From positions 20,786 through 84,785 of the forward strand of contig PPHI01000085.1 of the NCBI GenBank assembly GCA_002901265.1: a stretch of 64,000 nt of DNA. Direction: 5' to 3'. The notes beneath the pieces are model-generated. The model worked only from the letters and a program-made list of their open reading frames with translations, ran no database searches and was not told the DNA's origin. The position numbers and the translations under genes were made by a program. This document shows, one piece after another, positions 35,262-43,239 of the stretch (positions within the stretch are counted from its first letter, which is position 1; each line of letters opens with the position of its first letter). This DNA is from Rhodopirellula baltica (GTDB taxonomy: Bacteria > Planctomycetota > Planctomycetia > Pirellulales > Pirellulaceae).

Positions 35262-36035
35262 TTACGCGACCAATCGCAGGCTGTCTGCTTCTTCGGCTTT
35301 GCCAGCGACGATGCCTTCGATGAATTCTTCGAAGATACGGACGTCGAGTGCCGAAGCGGCGGCGCATTCGGGGTGGAACTGGGTGCCGATGGCGAACCAG
35401 TCCATCATTTCGCTTTCGATGGCTTCGATCACGCCATCGGGGCAGCGAGCGGTGACGCGGAATCCGGGAGCAACTTCATCGATTGCCATGTGATGGCGGC
35501 TGCTGACACGGATTTCACCGTCACCAAAAACACGTCCGACCAGCGAATCGCTGACCACTTCCAGGGTGTGGCGGTGGTTGGGGTCGTGTGGGTCGAGGTG
35601 AGGAACGGCTTCGGGAAGGTCTTCTTTGATGTGCAAGAACAGGTTTCCACCCTGCTGCACATTCATCAGTTGCATGCCAGCACCGATTGCCAACAACGGG
35701 ATACGTCGCTCGGCGATCTCCGCCATCAAGAGGCGGTCGCTGGTTTCGCGGACGGGGTCCATCGGCCGGACACTGCTGTGAAGCATGAATCCGTCGTTAC
35801 GTGGGTCTAGGTCTCCGCCACCGATCATCATGAATCCATCGACGAAGTCGAGGACTCGTGCGATCGAATCAGCGTCGTCCATTGGCGGAACGACAACCGG
35901 AATGCCCCCTGCTGAATCAATCGACTGAAAGTAACCTGCTGCGAGGTACGCGAAGCCAGGTTTGTTGCGATCGGCCGCCTTGTAGTCGCAGTTAATTCCG
36001 ATGATCGGCTTGCGAGTCATGTTATCGCTAGACAT
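35262..36035 (-). CDS. Class I glutamine amidotransferase-like (peptidase C26/PuuD family) protein without the nucleophile Cys
   Basis: About 257 residues. The fold matches gamma-glutamyl-GABA hydrolases: PIIGINCDYK at the start, GGGDLDP (72-78), then the nucleophile-elbow region PLLAIGAGMQLMN and the C-terminal FHPEC (H221, E223). In active members the elbow reads GICRGxQ; here it is AIGAGMQ (116-122), with Gly118 where the catalytic Cys should be. Glutamyl hydrolysis by the usual route is therefore unlikely. The ATG at 36035 is chosen because AGGA lies about 9 bases upstream; ATG at 36050 lacks a site. It stands alone on the minus strand, upstream of a terminator. Confidence 0.85.
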   Translation of the reverse strand: MSSDNMTRKPIIGINCDYKAADRNKPGFAYLAAGYFQSIDSAGGIPVVVPPMDDADSIARVLDFVDGFMMIGGGDLDPRNDGFMLHSSVRPMDPVRETSDRLLMAEIAERRIPLLAIGAGMQLMNVQQGGNLFLHIKEDLPEAVPHLDPHDPNHRHTLEVVSDSLVGRVFGDGEIRVSSRHHMAIDEVAPGFRVTARCPDGVIEAIESEMMDWFAIGTQFHPECAAASALDVRIFEEFIEGIVAGKAEEADSLRLVA

Positions 36036-36797
36036 CCGACATTTCCTCATTGAAGTCGAAATTGCAATCTAAGACACAACAACGTGTTGCATCTGATGAA
36101 ACGCGCTTGGTCCCTCGAACATGAACGGGTGGGGGGAGACTTGAGCGCCGTACCTGGCGAGCAAGTCGATCGACGTTTTTGTTCGATTAGAAAAGTCGTA
36201 GAGAAACGCGGTAGCGAGCCAAGAAGAAATTTCCTTAAAGTGCAGCCCTGCAAATGGCAGATATTGACGCAATGTCGATCGCAGGCTCCGTGGCGACGTG
36301 GCCAAGCGCATTGGGGCCAAATACGATGGCCGCGATGCCGATGACGACAACACCGTTCCGTCATGGATTCCCACTTTGATCATCCCTGAAGTCTAGGACC
36401 GCACTTACGGTTCGCTTCCGGTTAGAGGCACATGCACACTCAAGTGCCTCCCCGAGCGGTGGGAAAACTAGCCTGTCAAAACGCCAAAAACAAATACTCT
36501 CCATATCTTGTGGAGAATCGCGTCTGCTAGCACTACAGGCAGTGATAGCATTGGCGTTTTGTGCTAGCAAAAGCGTGTTTCACGACGCGTGAATGCGTAA
36601 GCTTTTCGCACCTGCACAGTCAATGCTGCACCCTGTTCGGCGTGTTTCGTCAGCTGGTGTTGCGGGGCGATCCAACTGGGTGGTGGTCGGTGACCTGTCC
36701 GCCCCTTTGCAGTTTCTCGGCCGTGCCCGATGATGACGGTTTGATCCAAGGGATTCGAACCCGTCCAACGATTCTTTGACGTTATTTAGGCTGCGAA
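36036..36797. other. Long divergent non-coding region (762 bp)
   Basis: No convincing protein gene lies here. It holds several strong hairpins between about 36425 and 36575 (described separately) and the promoters of the two flanking divergent genes. A T-arm-like string near 36750-36763 does not extend into a tRNA. Confidence 0.55.
36425..36575. other. Nested-helix element, possible structured RNA or regulatory DNA
   Basis: Perfect 11-bp inverted arms (CAAAACGCCAA at 36477-36487 and its complement at 36551-36561) enclose two hairpins: TCTCCA/TGGAGA (36498-36503 with 36511-36516) and TGCTAGCACT/AGTGATAGCA (36525-36534 with 36541-36550, one mismatch). This makes a three-way-junction layout. 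The palindrome TGCTAGCA recurs at 36562-36569, so GTGCTAGCA there could pair with 36525-36533 and compete with the other helices. A further 7-bp hairpin (GAGGCAC/GTGCCTC) lies at 36425-36450. Strand and function are not determined. Confidence 0.5.
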
Positions 36798-37877
36798 GTG
36801 AAATTTGACCAAGTTCGATTGGCGTCGATCGGCACCGTCCTACCCACCGAAATCTGGACCAGTGACGACATCGAATCGCGTTTAGCCCCACTCTATGAAC
36901 GCCTGCGTCTTCCCGAAGGACGTTTGGAATTGATGAGCGGCATTGCCGAGCGTCGCGTTTGGCCGGAGGGAACCAGTCCCAGTGGCCCAAGTATCGAAAG
37001 CGGCAAACGGGCCATCGAAGCCGCAGGGCTGAACGCGGATCAAATCGGTTGTCTGATCCATGCCAGCGTCTGTCGCGATTTCTTAGAGCCCGCGACGGCC
37101 TCGAAGGTTCATCACGGCACCGGGCTGTCGGCGGATTGCTGGGTGTACGATGTGTCCAATGCCTGCTTGGGGCTGATTAACGGTGCGATCCAAATCGCGA
37201 TGATGATCCAGTCCGGTGCGATCGAAGCTGGCATCGTCGTCGGAACCGAAAACAGTCGCATGCTGTTGGAATCGACAATCGCTGCACTGAACGCTGACAA
37301 ATCATTGACTCGCAAATCAGTCAAAGGCGCCTTTGCTTCGTTGACGATCGGTTCGGGAAGCTGCGCCTGGTTGTTGACCCATGAGCGATTGGCACCCGAC
37401 GCGACCAAGTTGCAATGTGGAATTGCCGAAGCTCGCACGCAGTATCACGACCTGTGCGTCAGCGACAGTGACTCGGCGGGGGCCGGGATGCAGCCACTGA
37501 TGGAGACCGACAGTGAAAAGCTGATGGCCGAAGGGATCGCGACCGGCGTGGCAGGTTTTGAAAAGCTGCTCGCCGAAAGCGGTTGGTCACGATCCGATGT
37601 GACGCGCAGCGTGTGCCACCAAGTCGGTATCCGCCACCGCGCCGCAATGCTGGAAGCGATGGGATTGCCACAGGAATCCGACAGCGTCTCGTTTCCCAAA
37701 CTCGGAAATACCGGTTCAGTCGCATTGCCGTTGACCGTTGCCGCGGCCGCTTCTCGGGGCGAGCTGAACGCTGGCGATCAAGTCGCGATGCTGGGAATCG
37801 GATCTGGGATCAACAGCGTGATGCTTACGACGACTTGGGGGCAGACACCGGTTGCCGGGGATATCGACGAGATTTGA
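36798..37877 (+). CDS. 3-oxoacyl-ACP synthase III family protein (FabH-like)
   Basis: A 359-residue thiolase-fold condensing enzyme. The Cys-His-Asn triad is intact: C123 in SNACLGLINGA, H274 in VCHQVG, N304 in KLGNTGSVALP. The C-terminal MLGIGSGINSVML is the usual glycine-rich end. FabH joins acetyl-CoA to malonyl-ACP; related members (OleA-like, beta-lactone or alkyl-quinolone type) use other acyl donors. The N-terminal half departs from textbook FabH (RVWPEGTSPSGPS), and no fab genes flank it, so a specialised role is possible. It is preceded by the long structured non-coding region. Confidence 0.86.
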   Translation: MKFDQVRLASIGTVLPTEIWTSDDIESRLAPLYERLRLPEGRLELMSGIAERRVWPEGTSPSGPSIESGKRAIEAAGLNADQIGCLIHASVCRDFLEPATASKVHHGTGLSADCWVYDVSNACLGLINGAIQIAMMIQSGAIEAGIVVGTENSRMLLESTIAALNADKSLTRKSVKGAFASLTIGSGSCAWLLTHERLAPDATKLQCGIAEARTQYHDLCVSDSDSAGAGMQPLMETDSEKLMAEGIATGVAGFEKLLAESGWSRSDVTRSVCHQVGIRHRAAMLEAMGLPQESDSVSFPKLGNTGSVALPLTVAAAASRGELNAGDQVAMLGIGSGINSVMLTTTWGQTPVAGDIDEI

Positions 37878-38266
37878 TTTCGGGGGGAAACGAGAATCGC
37901 CTAAAGGCTAGACTCCAGCGGGGAAATTGCCGGCAATTTGTGTCGCCGGACGGCCACGGTGTCGATGATCGGTCGTATCTTCGGGCCCGCGAAGCGTTGT
38001 CTTTGTACTGAAGACTGCAAAATGCCCCGTTGGCCTTGAAATCCGGGGCGTCAACAGCGACACTTCGTGGCCCCAAACCGAGATTTTGTGCGTGACCGAT
38101 GTCAGATGTGTTGTCTGGCGTTCACCCTGCCGATGCCGGCCACCCGAAAGTGGTGCCGTTGATCAGTGGCAGCCGGATCACGCCGCCGACGGAATTCGAT
38201 TGATCATCGACCCACCGAAGGCATCCCAGACCAGCCGCTGACAGCGGCATTGGAGAAAAACGAGTT
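37878..38266. other. Intergenic region upstream of rpsD
   Basis: About 390 bases hold the rpsD promoter and leader. A copy of a dispersed repeat lies at 37894-37920. I see no further gene. Confidence 0.5.
37894..37920 (-). repeat. Dispersed repeat copy, 27 bp
   Basis: The reverse complement of this segment is identical over 27 bases to 63400-63426 and over 25 bases to 63612-63636. The core is the near-palindrome GCCTTTAGGC (written GCCTAAAGGC here). It lies just after the FabH-like gene stop. Confidence 0.8.
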
Positions 38267-38875
38267 ATGGCACGTTATACCGGACCAAAAGCACGCGTTA
38301 ACCGCCGTCTTGGCACCCTGATTTACGAAACCGCCGGTGCAGCTCGCGCGCTCGATCGCCGCAACACACCTCCTGGGATGCACGTCCGTGGACGCCGCCC
38401 AAGTAACTACGGTGCGGCCCTGCAAGAAAAGCAAAAGATCAAACACTATTACGGTTTGGGCGAACGCCAATTGCGCCGTTACTTCGACGCAGTTGGTCGT
38501 AAATCCGGTAACACCGGTGAATTGTTGTTGATGATGTGCGAGCGTCGTTTGGACAACGTGGTTCGCCGCGTCGGTTTCACCAAGACCCGTCCACAAGCTC
38601 GTCAAGGCGTTGCCCACGGCCACTTCTTGGTCAACGGCGTCAAAGTTGACAAGCCCAGCTACATCTTGCGACCTGGTGACATCGTCGAAGTCCGCGGACG
38701 CGAAAATCTCCGTAACCTGTACCGTGGCGTGATCGCCAACGCAGCGCCCGATGCATTGGATTGGGTGACCTTCGACAGCGAAAACCTGAAAGCGACCATC
38801 CTCGGTCTGCCTGGCCCAAGCGACATCAGCTTGCCAGTTGACGCGAACAGCGTCGTCGAATTCTTGTCGCGCTAA
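38267..38875 (+). CDS. rpsD: 30S ribosomal protein S4
   Basis: The 202-residue primary 16S rRNA-binding protein begins MARYTGPKARVNRRLG. The central S4 RNA-binding domain (RRLDNVVRRVGF, then ARQGVAHGHFLVNG and SYILRPGDIVEVR) is clear. It lacks the N-terminal zinc cysteines, so it is the C-minus form. The gene stands alone rather than in an rpsM-rpsK-rpoA cluster, and its long leader may allow separate control. A stem-loop element follows it. Confidence 0.97.
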   Translation: MARYTGPKARVNRRLGTLIYETAGAARALDRRNTPPGMHVRGRRPSNYGAALQEKQKIKHYYGLGERQLRRYFDAVGRKSGNTGELLLMMCERRLDNVVRRVGFTKTRPQARQGVAHGHFLVNGVKVDKPSYILRPGDIVEVRGRENLRNLYRGVIANAAPDALDWVTFDSENLKATILGLPGPSDISLPVDANSVVEFLSR

Positions 38876-38942
38876 TTTGCGTCGACCGCATCGGCGTGCC
38901 GCCGGTGGTGGCACGCGGTAGGTGCGATAATACGATTTCGGG

Positions 38943-39017
38943 CTACTTTCCAGCTCTATGACAGTACTGGCGGTTGAGTTTACTCCACCGCCAGCCTGTA
39001 TGTTGTGGAAAGCGTAG
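38943..39017 (+). terminator. Stem-loop element after rpsD
   Basis: An 8-bp perfect hairpin (CTGGCGGT/ACCGCCAG, 38967-38974 and 38987-38994) sits inside an outer helix (CTTTCCA 38946-38952 with TGGAAAG 39006-39012, extended by a CTA/TAG pair). There is no U-tract. It may end the rpsD transcript or be part of the lpd leader. Confidence 0.4.
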
Positions 39018-39097
39018 GTCGGTATCATTCTGTACCGACGTCGTGTCCGCCGAGACGCAACCTGATTCTGAACCTCGCGATAAACGATTGATTAACC

Positions 39098-40537
39098 ATG
39101 CATAGCCCTGTTGTTGTCTTGGGCGGTGGCCCCGGAGGATATGCCGCAGCCTTTCTGGCGGCCGACGAAGGATTGGATGTCACCATTGTGGAAGCCGAAC
39201 CAAGGTTGGGCGGGACTTGCCTGTTGCGTGGTTGCATCCCCAGCAAGGCACTGTTGCATGTCGCGAAGGTGATTCAAGAAGTCGACGAGCTGAAGGAAAA
39301 GTGGGGCGTCAGCTATCCTGGTGAACCGTCCATCGATGTCGACAAGGTTCGCGCACAAAAAGATCAGGTGATCACAAACCTGACCGGCGGTTTGGCGAAC
39401 TTGGCCAAACGCCGCAAAGTCACCGTCATTCAGGCCCGTGGCCGCTTCGTTAATTCGACCACGTTGTCACTCGAAGGCGATCACGAATCGATTCCAGAAG
39501 GCGGCCAAATCACCTTTGATCATTGCATTCTGGCAACAGGCAGCGTTCCCGCGATGCCGCCTGTGTTCCAGGTCAGCGATCGTGTGATGGACAGCACCGG
39601 TGCCTTGGCACTGGCCGATATCCCCGAAACGATGCTGGTCGTCGGTGGCGGATACATCGGGCTTGAAATGGGCAGCGTCTACGCCCAGTTGGGCAGCAAA
39701 GTCACCGTCGTTGAATTGGCCGAAGGCTTGCTGCCCGGCGCCGATCGTGATCTCGTTCGCCCGCTTGCCAAACGCATCGACAAAATCTGCGAAGGCCGCG
39801 TGTTGACGAACACCAAGGTCGGATCAATGGCCGAGGTCGACGACAAAGTCGAAGTCACCTTTGAAGGTCCCGGTCACTTCGGGCACGAGCGTTTCGACCG
39901 CGTCTTGGTCAGCATCGGCCGTCGCCCCGTCACTCGCGACCTGGGGTTGGAAAACACTTCGGTCGTGGTCACGCAACGTGGTTTCGTCGAAGTCGATTCA
40001 CAGCAACGCACTGCTGACCCGCACATCCTTGCGATCGGCGATGTTGCCGGTGATCCGATGCTCGCTCACAAAGCGACCCATGAAGGTCGTGTCGCGGCCG
40101 AGGTCATCGCTGGAAAGTCAGCTGTCTTTGATAAGAAGGCGATTCCCGCGGTTGTCTTTACCGATCCCGAAATCGCTTGGGCCGGTTTGACCGAAACGGA
40201 AGCGAAGCGTGACGGCGTCGCGTACGAAGTCGAATCGTACCCCTGGGCCGCCAGCGGCCGCGCCCAAGCGTTGGGCATCACCGAAGGCCTGACCAAATGG
40301 TTGGTCGAACCGGAAACCGGCCGAGTTCTCGGTTGCGGGATCGTGGGATCGGGCGCCGGTGAACTGATTGCCGAAGCGGTTTTGGCAATCGAAATGGGCT
40401 GTGAAGTTCATGACGTGACCGAGAGTGTGCACCCGCACCCGACGCTCAGCGAAACGCTGATGAACGCCGGTGAAGTGCACTTCGGAACGGCCACCGAAAT
40501 TTACAAGCCGAAGAAAAAATCCGCCCCTGTTGCTTGA
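39098..40537 (+). CDS. lpdA: Dihydrolipoyl dehydrogenase (first copy)
   Basis: A 479-residue FAD flavoprotein (E3) that reoxidises dihydrolipoamide in 2-oxoacid dehydrogenase complexes or the glycine cleavage system. The N-terminal FAD motif GGGPGGYAAAF, the redox disulfide GGTCLLRGCIPSK (C41, C46), the NAD-binding VVGGGYIGLEMGSV, the second FAD motif LAIGDVAG, and the C-terminal HPHPTLSE (His-Glu pair of the partner subunit) are all intact. No E1/E2 genes are adjacent; miaB follows 7 bases after its stop, so the two may be co-transcribed. A second copy lies at 48463-49857. Confidence 0.95.
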   Translation: MHSPVVVLGGGPGGYAAAFLAADEGLDVTIVEAEPRLGGTCLLRGCIPSKALLHVAKVIQEVDELKEKWGVSYPGEPSIDVDKVRAQKDQVITNLTGGLANLAKRRKVTVIQARGRFVNSTTLSLEGDHESIPEGGQITFDHCILATGSVPAMPPVFQVSDRVMDSTGALALADIPETMLVVGGGYIGLEMGSVYAQLGSKVTVVELAEGLLPGADRDLVRPLAKRIDKICEGRVLTNTKVGSMAEVDDKVEVTFEGPGHFGHERFDRVLVSIGRRPVTRDLGLENTSVVVTQRGFVEVDSQQRTADPHILAIGDVAGDPMLAHKATHEGRVAAEVIAGKSAVFDKKAIPAVVFTDPEIAWAGLTETEAKRDGVAYEVESYPWAASGRAQALGITEGLTKWLVEPETGRVLGCGIVGSGAGELIAEAVLAIEMGCEVHDVTESVHPHPTLSETLMNAGEVHFGTATEIYKPKKKSAPVA

Positions 40538-40544
40538 GACAGCG

Positions 40545-41948
40545 ATGACTCAGCGTGTTTACATCAAGACCGTCGGCTGCCAGATGAACGTTCTGGACAG
40601 CGAAATGGTGATCGCCGATTTGAAGCGTCACGGTTACACCGTCGTTGACAGTCCGGAGGAAGCCGATTGCGTCTTGTACAACACCTGCAGTGTGCGTGAG
40701 CATGCCGAGGAAAAGGTCTACAGCGCACTCGGCAAGATTCGTTTGTCGAAGGACAAGCATCCAGAGAAAACGATTGGCGTGATGGGGTGCATGGCACAGA
40801 AAGATCAAGAGTTGATCTTCAAGCGTGCGCCTTATGTGGATCTGGTCGTCGGTCCAGGGCAGCTGCACACGATTCCAGGATTGCTAGACAAAGTCCGCAA
40901 CGGCGAAGGCCGCCAGATGGCCGTGTCGTTGTCACGCAAAGATGACAAGCAAGCTGTTGTCGCACGGTCGCACGAAACGTTCGACCCGCTCCGTGATCCA
41001 GGCATGCGGCCGACCCCGTTCCAGGCTTACCTGCGGATTCAAATCGGCTGCGACAAGTTCTGCACCTACTGCGTGGTGCCGAATACACGTGGCCCTGAAC
41101 AAGGACGTGCGCCACAGCAAATCCTTTCTGAAGCTCGCGTGTTGGCCGAGCAAGGTTGCCGCGAAATCACGCTGCTTGGGCAGACGGTTAATAGCTACAA
41201 ACACATCGCCGATGGCGAAACGACTGACATGTCGTCGCTGTTGGAACTGCTGCACGAAGTCGACGGCATCGATCGCATCAAGTTCGTCACGAACTATCCC
41301 AAGGACATGACCGAGCGGTTGCTGGTCACGGTCCGCGACCTGCCAAAGGTTTCGCCGTACTTGCACGTCCCCGCGCAAAGCGGCAGTGACGAAGTGCTCA
41401 AGCGGATGAAACGTGGCTACACGATCGCCGATTACATGGAGATGTTCGAGCGAATCGAACGCATCCTTCCCGAAGCCGCAGTCAGCAGTGACTTCATCGT
41501 TGGCTTCTGCGGTGAGACCGACGAAGACTTTGAAAAGTCCGTCGCACTGGTGGAACGCTGCCGGTTCAAGAACAGCTTCATCTTCCAGTACAGCGTCCGT
41601 CCGGGGACGAAAGCATCGGAGCGTTTCGAAGACGACGTGCCGCGTGAAGTCAAAGCGGAACGCAATCACCGTTTGCTGGATGTGCAGAATCGAATTGCGA
41701 AAGAAGAAAACGCTAAACTGGTCGGCAAAGACGTCCAGGTCTTGGTCGAAGGTCCCAGCAAAAAGGCCACCGACCCCAATGCCGCCGTTGTCCAAATGAC
41801 CGGACGCACCCATTGCGATCGGATCGTTGTGTTCGACGGAAACCTTCGACAAGCCGGACAGCTCTTGGATGTCCATGTCGATGACGTTAGCAGCCACACA
41901 CTGATCGGGCGGGTCAAAACTGTCGACGTCGTCACGATCGGACTGTAA
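40545..41948 (+). CDS. miaB: tRNA-2-methylthio-N6-dimethylallyladenosine synthase
   Basis: MiaB adds a methylthio group to i6A37 in tRNAs reading UNN codons. The N-terminal UPF0004 domain has its three cluster cysteines (C12, C48, C82). The radical-SAM cluster CDKFCTYC (C169, C173, C176) and the following GQTVNSY and QSGSDEVLKRMKRGYT blocks are typical of MiaB rather than RimO or MtaB. The C-terminal TRAM domain contains VQVLVEGPSKKA. The 467-residue start at 40545 begins directly at MTQRVYIKTVGCQMN; longer readings overlap lpdA. Confidence 0.95.
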   Translation: MTQRVYIKTVGCQMNVLDSEMVIADLKRHGYTVVDSPEEADCVLYNTCSVREHAEEKVYSALGKIRLSKDKHPEKTIGVMGCMAQKDQELIFKRAPYVDLVVGPGQLHTIPGLLDKVRNGEGRQMAVSLSRKDDKQAVVARSHETFDPLRDPGMRPTPFQAYLRIQIGCDKFCTYCVVPNTRGPEQGRAPQQILSEARVLAEQGCREITLLGQTVNSYKHIADGETTDMSSLLELLHEVDGIDRIKFVTNYPKDMTERLLVTVRDLPKVSPYLHVPAQSGSDEVLKRMKRGYTIADYMEMFERIERILPEAAVSSDFIVGFCGETDEDFEKSVALVERCRFKNSFIFQYSVRPGTKASERFEDDVPREVKAERNHRLLDVQNRIAKEENAKLVGKDVQVLVEGPSKKATDPNAAVVQMTGRTHCDRIVVFDGNLRQAGQLLDVHVDDVSSHTLIGRVKTVDVVTIGL

Positions 41949-41959
41949 GAGATATATCT

Positions 41960-43189
41960 GTGACCGACATTCATCAGCATCAGTTGCCATCCGGCATGAC
42001 GGTGCTCGCCCAGCCAATGCCCTGGTTGCGAACCGCCGCGTTTACGTTGTCACTTCGCGCCGGCGTGCAAGACGAACCGATGGATCAGTCCGGTTTGTCA
42101 TCGCTGGTTTGCGAGATGGTCCAGCGTGGTGCCGGACATCACAACAGCCGTGACCTGGTCGCGATCCAAGATAACTTGGGGATGGACAGAAATAGCGGCG
42201 TTGCCACCGCGACCGTGTCATTCGGCGGTGCGATGCCTCGTGAATCGATCCGCGATGCGATCTTGCTTTACGCCGATATCGTCCGTCGTCCGCACCTGCC
42301 TAGTGACCAGCTAGACGACGCGTTGATGATGATGCTTCACGAGTTGCGTGCGATCGAAGACGAGCCCGCACAGCGAGTCATGCGTCGGCTTCGCGAGATG
42401 CATTACGGGAAACGGCTCGGACGCGGCAGCCAGGGAACAAACGAGTCGTTGTCTTCGCTGACGATGAAGCAGGTCCAAGAGTTCTATCAATCTCATTACA
42501 ACGCCACCGAGTCGATTTTGACGGTGGCGGGTGACATTCGCCCCGACGAGATCTTCGCGATCGCCGAAGAAGCATTCGGTGATTGGAAAAGCGGCGAGCC
42601 GTGTCCCATGCCGGTTCCTGATGGGAACCCCGGCTATGAGCACCTGCAAGCCGACAGCAGCCAAACGCACATTGGGTTTTCGTTCCCGAACATCTGGTAC
42701 GGTCACAAAGATTACTTTCGGATGCGCGCCGGGATTGGGATCTTAAGCGATGGCATGAGCAGCCGCTTGTTCGATCGCGTCCGCGAAAAGCGTGGCTTGT
42801 GCTACACCGTTTCGGCCAGTTGTCATTCGCTGCGGAACGCCGGCGGCGTATTTGGCTATGCCGGGACGACGCCACAGCGTGCACAGGAAACACTCGACGT
42901 CACGCTGGGTGAGATTCAAAACTTGGCTGACGACTTGGAACAACAAGAGCTCGATCGCTGGAAGGTCCGCATCGAGAGTGCGTTGATCATGGAGCAAGAA
43001 TCGAGTGCTTCACGGGCCAGTTCCTTGGCGAGTGACTTTATTCAGATCGGCCGAGCGATGCCGACAGAAGAGCTCAGCGCCATGATCGAATCATTGACGC
43101 TCGACGACGTGCGTGATTACTGGAAACAGCATCAGCCAGCGGATTATCGGATCGTCACCTTGGGTGTCGAACCTTTGACGGTGAAGTAG
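41960..43189 (+). CDS. M16-family (insulinase-like) protein lacking the zinc motif
   Basis: A 409-residue M16 fold. At the site where active members read HFLEH, this protein has SSLVCEMVQRGAG, with no HxxEH, so it cannot bind zinc in the usual way. The second-half motif GFSFPNIWYGHKDYFRM and the RVREKRGLCYTVSA block are conserved as in subunits that help form the chamber. This is the arrangement of two-gene M16B peptidases, where one partner is catalytic and one structural. The start is GTG at 41960, 11 bases after miaB, with a weak AGAG. Confidence 0.86.
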   Translation: MTDIHQHQLPSGMTVLAQPMPWLRTAAFTLSLRAGVQDEPMDQSGLSSLVCEMVQRGAGHHNSRDLVAIQDNLGMDRNSGVATATVSFGGAMPRESIRDAILLYADIVRRPHLPSDQLDDALMMMLHELRAIEDEPAQRVMRRLREMHYGKRLGRGSQGTNESLSSLTMKQVQEFYQSHYNATESILTVAGDIRPDEIFAIAEEAFGDWKSGEPCPMPVPDGNPGYEHLQADSSQTHIGFSFPNIWYGHKDYFRMRAGIGILSDGMSSRLFDRVREKRGLCYTVSASCHSLRNAGGVFGYAGTTPQRAQETLDVTLGEIQNLADDLEQQELDRWKVRIESALIMEQESSASRASSLASDFIQIGRAMPTEELSAMIESLTLDDVRDYWKQHQPADYRIVTLGVEPLTVK

Positions 43190-43239
43190 GCGATTCCCCG
43201 AACCCCACGTTGCGCTTCAAAACCTACCCCGACAATTTC

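Noticed and set aside
36477..36561. Inverted 11-bp arms as insertion-sequence ends or an integron attC site
   Set aside because: No transposase or integrase lies nearby, no target-site duplication is visible, and the attC core consensus is absent. Kept only as a structured element.
36745..36770. A string on the minus strand resembling a tRNA or tmRNA T-arm (GGACGGGTTCGAATCCC)
   Set aside because: No acceptor, D or anticodon arms fit around it, the T-stem has a mismatch, and the gene at 36798 starts too close. TTCGAA is palindromic, so chance is likely.
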